Assembly: GCA_963932465.1 (NCBI GenBank)
Contig: OZ010795.1
Location: forward strand, 521,177,451 to 521,241,450
Direction: 5' to 3'
Length of the DNA stretch: 64,000 nucleotides
Source: Maratus speciosus
Lineage: Eukaryota; Arthropoda; Arachnida; Araneae; Salticidae
This document shows, in pieces, positions 1 to 11,653 of the stretch (position 1 is the stretch's first letter; the number at the start of each line of letters is the position of its first letter). A program made the translations under genes and the position numbers. The notes under the pieces are model-generated. The model was not told where the DNA came from, did not search any database, and was given only the letters and a program-made list of their open reading frames with translations.

Positions 1-499
1 AAACTTCAGCCCACATTTTAAAATATAAAACCTTGATAAGAATAATTATTGATGTGATTTGTCATCAAATAATTTTCATTTTTTTATAAATGAATTATAT
101 ATTCTGCTATAAGCGATTGTATTTTTATGACGGATGTGTTTCTTCCCTCTTGCGATGTCGCGTCCAGATATTTCGCACAAAGCGATAAAATTGACAGAAT
201 ATTCTGAAAAATTAAAAAATTGTAAGATTATATATTTTATGAATTGAGTGGATGTGGTTGAGAACAACAATGAACTAAAACACACGTCAAACTGCCAGTT
301 TTGATTTGAGAACAATTCTTAAAAAAAAAAAAAAAAAATGAAATGTTTCATGCGGACCGAGAGATAAAACAAGCATTAGGAAATTCGAAAACAAAAACTC
401 AATTATATGTATGATAGTATTAATAAAACTTTTATGCATCAAGTCCTATTTTTGAAAACATCGATAATTAGTTGTGTACATAAAACAAACAAAAACAAA

Positions 500-1115
500 C
501 AAACAAAAGCAATTTAACAAATTACAACGACCATTGGAAAAATGATTTTTTCAAAGACTAAAATTTAAGACATAAAAAATCGCACGGAGTTGATAATGCA
601 TTACGTACGCCATGAATTAAACATTAATAGTGTTATTACACGTAAAAATTGAAAGCGACAAAAATCGCCTGCAACTCGTCAGATTTCCTGAAACTTACGT
701 ATTTTCCACCTGAAACTTACGTATTATCCAAGCATTTCATTGGCTGTTCGGGAAAAGGTTTTTCCATCGACCAATTTTAAATGAAATTTAATTCTTAAAC
801 TTCTAAACATCCCACAATATTACTTTTTACACCGTCGTATAGAGATAAAAATGTACTTTTAAATGCAATTTGTTTGAAAGCTGTATCACAATTTGTTTCT
901 AAGTTATTGATTTTTTTTGTAGTTTTTATTATTTTTTTGTCATAGTGGCAACAGAAGCATCCATCTCTGTTGAAAGTAAAGGGAAATACAGATTACTGTA
1001 TAGACCAATCAGAAAACGAATAAAATGCGGATTCAACCAATAAAACACTTCAGATATATTTTTGATTTCCTACCCTGACAGAGAACAATAACCATTTTTT
1101 CAAATGGTCAATAAT
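500..1115 (-). repeat. Dispersed repeat, copy 1 of 3 (about 600 bp)
   Basis: Reverse-complement copy of a sequence also present at 33008-33545 and 42030-42625. All three share a block that includes CATAGTGGCAACAGAAG and a GTACGCCATG block, and end near inverted ACCATTTGG motifs. No coding potential. Its central block also recurs in the Helitron-like repeats at 35096 and 44381, so it probably derives from the same broad family of non-autonomous elements. Confidence 0.75.
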
Positions 1116-1150
1116 CTTATTATAAAGTTTGGTCTACAAGAATTTATTAA

Positions 1151-1536
1151 CCCATTAACCAACAACTACGTGTGATACACATAGTCTTGTATCCAGGTCA
1201 AAAATGATTATTTCGGACCTGGCCCGTAGTACATCTGTCGGGCCAAATGTAAATATTACGCTCTTGGCTCGTGATGCGACGGTAAAGGCTAACGGGATTA
1301 CTAATAAACTTTTTGATATATATCTACTACAATTATTTCATGAGGTATTAATTACTTATCAAATATTCCACAAAATTAAACCAGTTGTATCTTACACATA
1401 TATTTACATTCCGCAAATCGTGCGCGTTTGGTACAACTTAGGACCGACTTGCCGAAACGTGGAATGGCTCAGAGGCTGCTCGATCTTGTTTACGTTTTGT
1501 CACAGGCTGTTGAAACGTAAATCGTAGGTTGAGGTG
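1151..1536. mobile_element. Candidate piggyBac-type miniature element
   Basis: TTAA occurs at 1147-1150 and again at 1537-1540. Internal to these are imperfect inverted ends, CCCATTAACC on the left against GGTTGAGGTG on the right. The 386-bp interior has no convincing coding sequence. TTAA duplication with C-rich ends is the hallmark of piggyBac-mobilised elements. The ends here match less well than in the similar elements at 3785 and 20483, so this is the weaker call. Confidence 0.35.
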
Positions 1537-1540
1537 TTAA

Positions 1541-2699
1541 ATTTATGCAAAAATATTTTTGTGATTTAACGCACCACATTACATGACTTGATAAAATATT
1601 CAAACACGTGATATATAATTACCTTAGCTCACAGAGTATATATTCATGCATGCATTTCAAATTTTTATTTACCATTATAATGTAACTTCCACAACATAAT
1701 AATAAGTTTAAATGTAATATAAATAATTTTAGATACATTTTAACTAGTACGTTTACACTATCATAAATTACATTAATAATCCGGCACTGCGTCTTTAAAT
1801 TACTTTTAAAATACAATTTATCTGATAGAAATATGTTTAGTATTTAATTTACAGAATATTGATCATATGATACATTAATTTTCACTATTTCATTTGTTAC
1901 TTACAGCTGTTCCGGAAAAGCATAAGAATGCGTTACAAAGTCATTTAGAATAATGTATGGTTTATTTAAAGAATGTGATTGAATTAAGATATATGATGTA
2001 CAACGAAGCTTCAAAATCTCTGTGGTCATATTGCTAATTAAACCATTTCACACGATAAAATTAATGACTGCTTCGAAGATGAAGTTATGAGAGAAAACCC
2101 TTTAGAAAACTGCAACTCTTTAAAAATAATGTTTGACGTGTCAAATTGATAAATCGGTTGCTAAAAATACAAGATTCTAAACTTTTCATCCGCCAAAAGG
2201 CTAAAATTCGTTTCATAACCGTTACGCAATTTATTGCCTAAGCAAACAACCGACATTAGTTGAAAAAATAACAGAAAAGTAGAAGAGAATTATAGCAAAT
2301 GCGACCTGTTTTACATTTAATATAGGTGAAAGTGTTATTTTCATAATTTCTAGATTTATTATAAACAGTCAATAACTTTAAACAGTTTTTTTATTAATAG
2401 ATAGAAACCTTAAGTCACAGCTTAATTACTGGAGAAAATAACTCGCAAATTCAATTTTTTCCACATTAGACGCCTGACTGGGCATAATGAAACTTCGAAA
2501 AGTGTCTCCTAAATAGGGAAATTCAAGATTTATATCAGCACATATACAAAATTAATGACAAAGTATAACATTTTTTTTAGATTTCGTAAAATTTATCAAA
2601 TGAACATTGATTGAAATCTTTTTTTATTTTTATATGCTTTCATTGAAAATTACTTAGATAAACAGGTATTTAAAAGATTTAAAAGTATTCAGCACATTA

Positions 2700-2734
<35 letters not shown>

Positions 2735-3224
2735 TAAAATATATAATTTAACGTTTATATTAATGTTAAGAATTGGTAAATTAATATTATTTATACGCAT
2801 AGCTTTGGCAAAAGCCACTGTGATATTTTATTTTATTTGTTAAACGCGGCTCGTTGCTATGGTTTTTGTTTTCCGTTTCTTTTTCATTTTATTTTATCAC
2901 AGGAGAAGAGGTTAAAATTTAAGAGATAAAAGTTGGTATCTGATTTTTTGTTGTTTCAGTGGTTAAAAAGAATTTCTTTTGGCGTGTTTATGGTTACTTT
3001 ATCGTCTGTATCTCTATCAAAGTTTTTTAGAAGAGTTTTCGTCAATTTTCTTGAATTAGTACTTCGAAAATTAAGGTAACACAGAAAGTATGTATGCATT
3101 AGTGTCATCTGTTGGTAAAATAGAGCATGATGATCATTTTAAAGGTGAAATTAATTCACATTTTTGTCAATTCAATACCTCTTCGAAACTCCCAATTCTG
3201 CTATTTCAAAATATGTAAATATAA
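1541..3224. other. AT-rich stretch, no gene recognised
   Basis: No reading frame with protein-like composition, no RNA gene and no recognisable element. A run of 30 T lies at 2702-2731, which could be the tail of an old minus-strand retroposon, but no body was recognised beside it. Confidence 0.6.
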
Positions 3225-3364
3225 TTTGTGATCAACAAAAAAAGTTTAAATAATTACATATTTCGAACCCATCATTATGCTTGGTAACATGCATACATCG
3301 GGCGCACGAAACAGGGACAATTGGATAGCGATGTTGAATTATTGAATTGATTTTATAGAGTATA
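3225..3364. repeat. Dispersed repeat shared with 17265-17410
   Basis: About 140 bp, including a CCCATCATTATG block, an AATAATTA-type stretch and ATTTTATAGA, matches 17265-17410 in the same orientation. The Helitron tail at 3365 begins at its right edge, so this unit was probably the insertion target. Confidence 0.6.
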
Positions 3365-3710
3365 CTAAGGGGCTCTAACCCCTGCAAGCTACGCTCGCCA
3401 ACCCCCCCCCCCCCCCGTTCAGACACCGCAGAATCTAAAAACACGCTAATCGGATCGGTTTTAAAAGTATTAGAGAAGATTGAATGATACTGAAAAAAGC
3501 TGTGCAGATCTCCCTGTAAACGGGTCTCCATTCAATTCCCTTTGATTGCAAATATTTAAGGCCGAATCTGTTGCTGTTAAGACATCCAATGGTTGTTTTC
3601 GTAAGTAAATCAGTTAAACATTTAAAGATAAGCTAAAATAAAATGAATTAAGTGTACAGAGTCCTTATCTAACGGTATTTTAAAACAATTTCTATAGCAA
3701 TAGCCTAAGT
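3365..3710 (-). mobile_element. Helitron 3' fragment (reverse orientation)
   Basis: Read on the minus strand, this fragment ends in a GC-rich hairpin (AGGGG, six-base loop, CCCCT) followed directly by TTAG and a flanking T, the expected Helitron 3' end. The preceding block with GCGAGCGTAG is shared with the copies at 27509, 44541 and 48524. Only the 3' 350 bp is present: homology to the fuller copies fades near 3710. A run of 14 or so C at about 3403-3417 may be prone to sequencing error. Confidence 0.75.
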
Positions 3711-3784
3711 CATGTGACAGTCATCAACAGTTCCGGGCGGACCACTTCGCTTTTTATATTCATGGTGCCATTTCGATACTTTAA

Positions 3785-3984
3785 CCCTAGATCTACCGGG
3801 AATTTTATTCAAGTTTTAAAAAAACGTTCTACACCAGAATTTTTATTTAAAACTATTTAACTTATTTATTTACCTTATTTTTGTCTGGTTTATATACTTA
3901 GTTTATTTTAAAGAAATTTCTGGTTTGAATGAATATTTTGTATGTACCTCTCGGGTCCAATGGACCCGTCTGGTAGACGGAGGG
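3785..3984. mobile_element. piggyBac-type miniature element, 200 bp
   Basis: Flanked by exact TTAA at 3781-3784 and 3985-3988. Ends are CCCTAGATCTACC and GGTAGACGGAGGG, inverted with three mismatches. A subterminal perfect hairpin CGGGTCC-AAT-GGACCCG lies near the right end. No coding capacity. The structure is that of a non-autonomous element mobilised by a piggyBac transposase, of which a decayed relic survives at 54729. Confidence 0.8.
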
Positions 3985-4002
3985 TTAATGTTAGCCAGGC
4001 AC

Positions 4003-5333
4003 AGGTGATAAGTCGAGAAATATTATTCTATCGCCATTATTTCATCTATATTATAATAGTCCAAGTGATGTAATTGCCATAAATAAATACGGTCCCTTCG
4101 GTTTTCAATTGAAAGTTTGGCACAGATATCGTATACAGCACCATATTGGCGCGATTGTTTTTCGACACCAATTTGGGAAAAACATCAACAGCATTAACAA
4201 CAACATCTGGCTTACCATATCAAGCAAAATAACGATACTTTGGCGCCAGTTAAGTACCTGTTGCGTATATGATATTGGCGTCAGAAAAAATCGCGCCAAT
4301 ATGGGGCCATATATGACATGTGTGCCGAAAGTTTTCTATTTTTATTAAAAAATCAATTTGTTTCCGAATAAAACTACATAAAAGTTGCCATGGTCGCAAT
4401 GAATTCTTGATACTGTTACGCTAGCCGGGTACAAATCTCGCCAATAGCTTTTTTTCAACTCGTCAGTTAACATTTTTTTTTTTTTCGAGTGGTAAATTAA
4501 AACATTGCTTTAAAGTTGAAATTAAATATCATGGTTTGTTGCATTACTTAATATTTGGTCAGATGTCCTATACGCACCGGTTTTGACGTGATTTTTGTTT
4601 TACGAAAATTTGACGATAACCTCGTTTTCGAATACCAGTTACATATGCATTTTTGGTATTCCTTAGATATCCCGTCGACCAAAAATCTATCACCAAACTA
4701 TAAGATTAAATGCCAATAATGGTTGATCCTAAATGTCACATTCACTTGACTTTAAGTAAGTTACACGTGTTTACGTCATCAAGTGTTTTTTATTTCGACG
4801 TTTTATTTGTATATTTATTAATGTTATACTATTTTATTTGTTTTTTCGTTATTTAAAATAAAAATTATGTCAATTTGAATAATTTGGCGAGTGGTTTGGC
4901 GATTTATATAATTTGTCGAAATTGGTCGACGGAATAATTAAGTAGTACCGTATTTTTTAGTTATTTTCTATTATTTTTAAAAGAAAATAACCAAAAAATT
5001 TAATAACTATAGAACAAAAAAATTATAAAATTTTAGAAAATAAAATAAAAGTAAATAAAAATTATTTAATAAACAACAGTAGCCGCGTTACCATGTCAAT
5101 CAAAATAATGCAATTTTGGCGCCAAATAGGTACCCCGGTGCGTATATGACATCCGTGCCTAATTTTTTTTTTTTAAGAAAGAAGTGAAAACCATTAATTT
5201 TAAATGTTTCAGTTTTAAATGAAAATTTTGTATTTTAAATAAAATGAATGAAATGATTATATTTTAGATGAAATTAATGAAATACAAAAAAAAAAAATGC
5301 GACGGGAAAAATATTTGGCGATTTATCACCTGC
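4003..5333. mobile_element. Candidate TIR element with TTGGCGA motifs
   Basis: The left end reads AGGTGATAAGTCGAGAAATATT and the right end is its approximate reverse complement, ending TTTGGCGATTTATCACCT. The right end is repeated in reverse at 41553. The interior holds several TTGGCGC/TTGGCGA motifs (4150, 4243, 4283, 4880, 5116), a pair of related segments near 4110-4330 and 5080-5160, and a segment (about 4755-4950) that recurs inside a Helitron at 45585. No transposase is visible, so a non-autonomous element is the simplest reading. Confidence 0.4.
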
Positions 5334-6061
5334 ATCCCACTAACATAAAAATACCGTGTTCTTGATTTCCCTATCAGAATCTTTCGATTTGAGGAAAGAT
5401 TGTTCAAGTAAATCGAACTATGAATAAAAGTAATATGATACATTTCTTAGCATGTATTTAAGGGAGGCCAAACTGGTCACCAAATTAGTTTAAAATAATA
5501 ACTTTTTCTAAAGTATGAAAAAAATATCTGTTATGATTAAAATTTGGTTTGCCATCATTAGAGAAAAGTATTTAAAATTCGAAAAATAAAATTAATATCT
5601 CAAAAACTAAGTCGAATTAAAAAATTCTAATACCAGTTTTGAAATCTGCGGACCAATGCTGATTTTTGGTGTTAATGTCATCGCAAAGTTTTCCATATTT
5701 TAGGAGAAATCGTCGTGAAACGTAATTAGTTGTTTAATCAGTCATTTCATAGAATCGTTTCATAAATTGGTTTCATTTCAGTCGTTTCATAATATCTTTT
5801 TCATAAATTCGTTTCGTTACGATTTTATATATATATATATATATAGGGTAGATATTGTATTCATTGAGTACATTTATTCTAACATTTTGTAATATGAATA
5901 AATTAAAGAAATAACATACACTTCTGCGTTCGTTATTTACCAGAACGTTAAATCTATTAACAGAATAAATTAAAGGAGACCCGTTAGATAAGGGTACTAT
6001 GTGTTTACCAAATGGTGGTTTTACCAAATTAGAAAATTTGATTAAATAAATTAAAGCTATA

Positions 6062-6660
6062 GATGAAGCTATAAGAGAGGTCATCGTAGATGACGATCAA
6101 CGCGATGATGAAACAAGTAATGAAGCAGTGGAAAGTGAAAATTACTCAAATGAATTTATTACTATTAAGCGTAATGTTAGTGAGGTATGAGTATAAAATA
6201 ACATAAGATGATAATGGAAGTAACAACGATTACACTTATTCTAAACCTAAGATTTATAAATTCCCTAAGCTTAATATCAAGCCGTTCGATTCGCAGTTTA
6301 TAAATTATCTTTTGTTTTGGTCCCAGTTTGAGAAAATTCACGAAGACATAGATTTGGATAATAGTAATAAGTTTCAATATCTTATTCAATCTGTAGAACC
6401 TGTGATGCCCGGCTTTTGCTAGAAACTTATCCAATGACATATGTAAATTACCAGAAAATTGTAGAGTTATTTCAAGAGCGTTTTGGGAATAAAGAGTTAT
6501 TAAAAGAAGTATATGTCAGAGAATTTTGTTAATTGGTTGTCGCTAATGTACAGGCACACGGGAAAGTTAAACTTCCGTTATCGGGAATATTTACAGAAGT
6601 CGAGGCATATTTGAAATCTTTAGAATAATGTGTTTAAGTTTAGAAAGCAATTGCGTATGA
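6062..6660 (+). pseudogene. BEL/Pao gag-like remnant
   Basis: Gag of BEL/Pao elements forms the particle that packages the RNA. Here an acidic N-terminal stretch (about 6062-6185) is followed, after a frame change, by a conserved block including LFWSQFEKIHED near 6310-6345 and, further on, an FQERFGNKELL segment near 6470-6505. These are characteristic of the DUF1759-type gag region. In-frame stops at about 6186 and 6421 and frame changes between blocks break the gene. The start is unknown. The assignment rests on residue pattern rather than on a database search. Confidence 0.8.
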
Positions 6661-6899
6661 CTCTATCCCATGATAGAATCTACCTTGTCAGAATGAGAGC
6701 ATGACATCGATATGATATGTTGAACAAATCAAGTGTTGATAGTTCTAGTAATTCATATTCAACAAAATCAAATACAGTAATATTGATGGAATTCCTGAAA
6801 CAATGGGGTTGCAGGAGGGGAAAGATTAAAATTAGCTAAATCGAGATTCACAGATTTTGTCTCTAAAGACAAACCTAAAGAAAAGTTCAGAAAAGAAGA

Positions 6900-7740
6900 A
6901 AATAGATTACCTTTTGCGGCAGGGGTATTTAGCGCAAAGGAATGCTTATGATTATTTTGTGATAAACCACATGAAAGTAAGTACTTTGTTAGGGCTGGAT
7001 CTCATTCCTTTCAAGAACGGAAAACTAAAATTACGGATAAAAATAGCTGTCTAAACTGTCTTCGTTTTGATCACCACGCAAAAGTTTCCAAAGTTTTTTA
7101 ATCGTTTCCACGTATGTTCTAAACCGTATAACGAGCTATTATACCCTGAAATTTCACAGCGTAAAGAACAAGGAAATCTAGCTAAGACCAGAGAAGTAAT
7201 CCAAAGCACCACAGCTAATAATATTTGTTCTGATGAAGTAGCTCTTATGTATTTAGAAATAGTTATTAAAGGTCGAATAACAAAGAAAGTAAGAGCATTA
7301 GCAGATTGTGAGTTACAAAACAGCTATATTTTAAAAAGTACAGCCAAAGAACTAGGATTACATCCCATTTCTTCTGAAGCTATTTTGCACACATTATTTG
7401 GTGGTACACAAACAGAAGCCAAAACTCACAATACATTCCAAGTTGAGTTAAATGCTCCCGATAGACGGAAACAAACTGAAGAAGTCTTAGAATTTTTGCA
7501 TCAAGATATAATTTTCAATAATATTCCTTGCATACCAAAAGAATCCGTACTTAAACAGCTTAAAGAAAATAGATATAGGAACGAGAAATCCGAAAATTGG
7601 AATTTTGATAGGAAGCGACAACTATGGACAACTTCTCACAGGTCGATTGAAACAGCAGAAGAGCCGTCTTACAGCAATACAGACAAAGTTTGTATAGATA
7701 CTTTGCAGTCGTTTAGAAAGTAGATCACAGTCTTGTTTAA
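6900..7740 (+). pseudogene. BEL/Pao zinc-knuckle and aspartic protease remnant
   Basis: The longest open stretch is 7067-7723 (218 codons). A Cys/His cluster of the gag zinc-knuckle type (CLNCLRFDHHA) can be read around 7045-7080, across a frame change. The protease motif reads VRALADCELQNSYI near 7290-7330. BEL/Pao proteases (DUF1758) usually carry an active-site Asp followed by Ser/Thr or Cys and Gly, so Glu in the Gly position suggests loss of function. Beyond about 7577 the family-typical ILIGSD block continues in another frame, so the end of the open stretch is a frameshift artefact. Confidence 0.8.
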
Positions 7741-8640
7741 ATTAGGGAAATATGCAGATTACGGATATAGCGTTAAAAGAGATAAAGATTCCGGAATTAT
7801 GGAGATTAGAGAAAATTGGCATTGCAGATCATAGTCAAACTTTGCCTAAAGTAGAAGAAGAAGAATAGAATTTGTGAATGACAATTTTATAAAAGATGTT
7901 GATAGAAATAGAGAATGTCGCTATATTGTAGGATTTCCTCGGATAAACCAAAAAAGAGGGATTACTTCAAATAGACATATAGCCAAATGACGATTGATGA
8001 GTTCAACGAAAAAATTAAAATAGATGAAAAAATTTGAAGAGCGTGCTAAGGATTTCTATGAATGGGAAGAAGAAGTCGTCAATGTTTCAACTGAAACACT
8101 AAAGATTCCAGGAGATTTTTACCTCATCGCCATCGTCTCGTCATCAAACCAGATAATGTCTTACTACCAGTATTAGACCAGTTTTTGATGCATCGTGTAA
8201 AGTGGGAAAGTCATCTGCTTTAAACGACTATCTCTTTAAAGGACCAAACCGTATTGAACAAATTCCTGCAGTGTTAGTAAGATTTCGTGAGAAATCTATC
8301 GGGGTTGTAGCCGGTATAAGATGAGCATTTCTTCAAATTGAAGTCAAAGAATCAAATTGTCATTTCTTGCGATTTTTGTGTGGAAGAATCCTGACGAATT
8401 TCAGATTTATGAACACAATAGAGTAGTTTTTAGAGTCACTTGTAGTCCATTTTTACACAGTGCAGTTATAAGATATCGTTTGAGCAACGTTGATGAAGAA
8501 AATAAACAGACAGCACAAAAACTTATGAAATCATACTATGTAGATAACTGCGTGGCCTTAGTCAACATGTTTCTGAACTAGACGGTTTTATTTCAAAATC
8601 TACAGAAATAATTTCTGATGCGAAAATTGAACTATGAATG
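7741..8640 (+). pseudogene. BEL/Pao reverse transcriptase remnant
   Basis: Reverse transcriptase copies the element RNA into DNA. Blocks recognisable in order are a WRLEKIGI segment near 7800, the palm entry with IPGDFYL near 8105, VVFRVTCSPFLHSAVIRY near 8425-8480, and YYVDNC near 8537-8554. The last is the catalytic YVDD box with the second Asp replaced by Asn, which should abolish polymerisation. Several frame changes occur between 8120 and 8350. Only 8357-8581 stays open for 74 codons. Homology fades near 8640. Confidence 0.85.
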
Positions 8641-8665
8641 TGGTAATCCGGATAATAATATATAA

Positions 8666-9303
8666 ACTTAATTGTAGAAATAAAAAAAAAATACTTCATA
8701 AGTTAATTGAACTTATTTTGTAATTATATATTCATTTAAAAAGCAATAGCTAAGTTTCTTATTTTATTTAAAAAACAAATTATTAAAAATTGTTTAAAAT
8801 TATTTAACAAAGTATAAAAGTATCAAAACATCCACCCATCTTTCTAGCATTAAAATTTAAAAGAAAGATTCCGAAATCTCCCCCTTCTAAAAGTTATTTT
8901 ACCAAGCGAAAAAAAAAAGATAAATTAATATTTCTATTCTATTTTACTATTAAAAAATGTTGATAAGTAAAACAATTAATATTGCTACATAATCATTAAA
9001 AATATATTCCACATTAAATCATCAAATGACATAAAATGAATTCTTCTTCCAATTAAAAGTGATTTATTACTAACATTTTTTTAAATTAAAATTAAATTTT
9101 CTATGATACAAATATATATTTCTTAAATTAGCACATTTAATCACATTATAATTGCTAAAAGAAAATTTTATTAACAGAAAAACCTCTAAAATTAACTTAT
9201 TTTATTGAATACTTAAGCATTCTTAAATTTATAAGAAAGATTCAGAAATAACCCCCATCTATAAAAATATCTATCAAAAATTATATATATATATATTAAT
9301 ATA
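8666..9303. repeat. AT-rich stretch with a tandem duplication of about 370 bp
   Basis: No gene. The blocks AAGAAAGATTC and TTGATAAGTAA-AATATTGC-AATCATTAAAAATAT appear at about 8860-9010 and again at about 9230-9300 and 10108-10160. The second copy was split by the mariner at 9304-10083. The duplication therefore predates the mariner insertion. Confidence 0.5.
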
Positions 9304-10083
9304 CAACCTGTGGCCAGAAAGTTCGGTGAATATGAGTTTTTATTTCAAATACAGTATTGTGCACAATTTACTGTCCTTTAAAATAGTTTCCATGGATGGC
9401 AATGCACTGTTGGGAACGAGTATGTAAGTCCTGGTAATTCCTGTAAAACAGTTCTTTCGGAATGGCTTTCAGCTAGGCCGTCACGTTGGGTTGAATGACG
9501 GTGATGTCCGTAAATCTCTTTCCCTTCAGGGCTGACTTCAATCTGGGGAAGAGGAAGAAGTCTGCAGGTGCCAAATCAGGTGAATAAGGGGGGTGATCAA
9601 GCGTCACAACATTCGCGGCCAGAAGCTGCCGTACAACCAAGGCGGTGTGTCGCCGGGCATTATCGCGGAGAAGAGTCCAGGAGCCTTGCGTGGCGTACTC
9701 AGGGCGAACGTGACGGATCCATTGCAGTAAACGCTTCTGAACATCGGCGTAGGCAACAGCATTCAATGTGGTATTACCAGGGAGGAATTCTTTGTTAATG
9801 AGACCATTAGAGTCAAAGAATGCGAAAAGTATTGTATTTATGCACGATATTTCTGACCGTACCTTGATGTTTTTAGGCGACGACGGACTCCGCCGTGACG
9901 GCCGAGCTAAAAGCCATTCCGAAAGAACTATTTTACAAGAGTTTCCAGGACTTATATACTCGTTCCAAACAGTGCATTACCATCCATGGAGATTATTTTG
10001 AAGGACTGTAAATTGTATTTGATGCTGTACAATACTGTATTTGAAATAAAAATTCATTCACCGAACTTTCTGGCCACAGGTTG
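9304..10083 (-). mobile_element. mariner element with inverted duplicated 3' end
   Basis: TA target duplications flank the 780-bp element (9302-9303 and 10084-10085). Outer TIRs begin CAACCTGTGGCCAGAAAG on both strands. Complete mariners are near 1.3 kb, so this is internally deleted. The inverted similarity is much longer than a normal mariner TIR: roughly 190 bp at each end match, including transposase C-terminal coding sequence. The right end is therefore an inverted copy of the transposon's own 3' end, giving a foldback-like structure. Confidence 0.9.
9473..9900 (-). pseudogene. mariner transposase C-terminal fragment
   Basis: Encodes the second half of a DDE transposase that would cut and paste the element. 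Reading on the minus strand from about 9900, it shows FAFFDSNGLINKEFLPGNTT, then RDNARRHTA (second catalytic Asp) and PPYSPDLAPADFFLFPRLK (third Asp). I count one residue fewer between the two Asp than in the classical DD34D spacing. A TAG at about 9472-9474 interrupts the frame just before the last conserved block (PKELFYRNYQDL), which continues to about 9390. The N-terminal DNA-binding half and the first catalytic Asp are absent. Non-functional. Confidence 0.9.
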
Positions 10084-10227
10084 TATTTATTTTATTTTTA
10101 AATAAAAAAATATTGATAAGTAACAAATAATATTGCAGAATAATCATTAAAAATATCAACATCATCAAACCATCACTTACTGAAACGCCTTCCTCTTATT
10201 ACGCCATATAATCCTCCTCCCAACAAA

Positions 10228-10290
10228 GCTCAGTGGCGAAGTTGTTAAGGCGTTTATCTTCTGTATTTGGGGGTGTCATATCGAACCAAG
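10228..10290 (+). other. tRNA-like head, unit 1
   Basis: GCTCAGTGGCGAAGTTGTT resembles the D-arm/A-box of a tRNA-Ser or tRNA-Leu. A degraded B-box (ATCGAACC) follows at normal tRNA spacing. Most degraded of the three copies. Confidence 0.5.
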
Positions 10291-11361
10291 CCTCTTCCAG
10301 AGTCGAAATGTGTTCCTTTGAAATATTAACAAACATACATGCCAAGATCGCTCATAGATGGCGCCATAAAAACAGATTTTGTTTTCATTTATGTTGTTGT
10401 AGGACTGCGGTAATCATTCGTATAATTAGCTATCGGCGTGCTTTTGGCATAGTGTTCAGGCGATATCACACCAGCTGTGTGCCTCATGAATCCAACCGCA
10501 TTCGTGCGGCATATAAAAAAAATTACGGAACCGGTAGCGGCAGCAGTTATTGTGTCGATACTGCCGGTAGTGGTAAGCGGCTGTTGGCCGATTGCTTACC
10601 GATATCTCTGTGTTTGCTGGGTAGCTATAACTCACGGGATCTTCGATCCAATTGGTTTTCGTAGTATATGTCTCTAAAGAAAAATGGTCTATTCATACAT
10701 TTTGTGATGCGAGTAACTGGTAACAGAGCTATGCAACAGCAGATTTTTTGCGTTGTGAAGATAAAGAAAGTTCTTGTACAACTTTTAGGAGCAACTTTAA
10801 TTACCCTAGCAGCAATTAATCCATAGCTGAACTACCGCCGAATGTCGTAATCTGACTCCTTTTCGTCCGAACGACCTCACCCGCATAAGGTCGACGATTA
10901 AGTCTTTTTTGTCCGCCCAGCAAACGCGGCATGGGCCATTGCGTCCCCATTAGTATTGAATCAATTTTGAAGTTTTGCCTATTAGTTTCGATCATTTTGC
11001 CGCTTGTTAGTCTTTTGTCGAGTACATTGCGATATCATATGATATTTTGACAATTAGTTTCTAATATCATATAGGAAAAATTGTAAGATGTAAAAATATT
11101 ATTTAAAACGTAAGGAAGTTCGTTGTAATTCAAAAAATAAATTTTGCTCAATGAGAATTCATTTCACTATAAAATGCAAAAATATTTCTCTCTCGCGGAT
11201 GTAACTAATTAAAATGTAAGAAATTAAATATTGTTTAAAGTCTTTACTCTCACCAAGAAACACATTTCTTTAGGTGTATTTGTGACCTTGTACTCCCTTT
11301 TCGACTGTCCGGTTAAAAGTGCGGTTTTGTGTCTATTCTTTAAACGTGAAAAGAGGGGGAA

Positions 11362-11588
11362 TGTGATAACGATCTTTAAGGAAACTGGAGGTTTTATGTC
11401 ACGTGATATATTTCACTACAGGTGGTGTAGGGAGAGTGTCACCGCGGAATAAGAAATAAATAAATAAATAAATATAAATAAAAACACTTCAAAATTCCAA
11501 TTTACTATCTATCGTTTACCTTCATCGACAAACCATCACTTACTGAAACGCCTTCCTCTTATTACACAATATAATCCTTCTACCAACA
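11362..11588 (+). repeat. LTR-like segment, 227 bp (between units 1 and 2)
   Basis: Begins TGTGATAACG, directly after a purine run GAAAAGAGGGGGAA that looks like a polypurine tract, and ends CTACCAACA. It therefore has the TG...CA ends of an LTR. AATAAA-type polyadenylation motifs lie in its middle. An identical-length segment recurs at 12725-12951; partial copies border the array at 10167-10225 and 14087-14177. Confidence 0.55.
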
Positions 11589-11590
11589 AA

Positions 11591-11653
11591 GCTCAGTGGC
11601 CAAGTTGTTAAGGCGGTTATCTTCTGTATTTGGAGGTGTCAGATCGAACCAAG
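11591..11653 (+). other. tRNA-like head, unit 2
   Basis: GTGGCCAAGTTGTTAAGGCG differs at two positions from the usual tRNA-Ser/Leu D-arm block (GTGGCCGAGTGGTTAAGGCG). AGATCGAACC follows about 40 bases on, as a two-mismatch B-box. It sits three bases after the end of the LTR-like segment, where a primer-binding site would be expected. Confidence 0.6.

Larger units (their letters stand above)
6062..8665 (+). mobile_element. BEL/Pao LTR retrotransposon relic A
   Basis: A degraded internal region in the canonical BEL/Pao order: gag, zinc-knuckle remnant, aspartic protease, reverse transcriptase. It stops within the reverse transcriptase. No RNase H or integrase follows and no LTR pair was found. 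Frames change repeatedly and stops are common, so it cannot be active. The missing 3' domains are represented by the separate relics at 14400 and 58551, which could be other members of the same family. Confidence 0.9.

Noticed and set aside
4105..4348. Overlapping open frames on both strands as a gene pair
   Set aside because: They reflect partially palindromic TTGGCGC-rich DNA inside a TIR element candidate; no conserved motif is present.
5820..6060. LTR of the BEL/Pao relic upstream of gag
   Set aside because: A TA microsatellite and AATAAA words occur, but no matching second copy or primer-binding site was found.
10233..10664. 143-codon open frame and related frames at 11702 and 12959 as a repeated gene
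   Set aside because: The frames begin in or just after the tRNA-like head of the tandem unit, are disrupted differently in each unit, and have no protein-like pattern.
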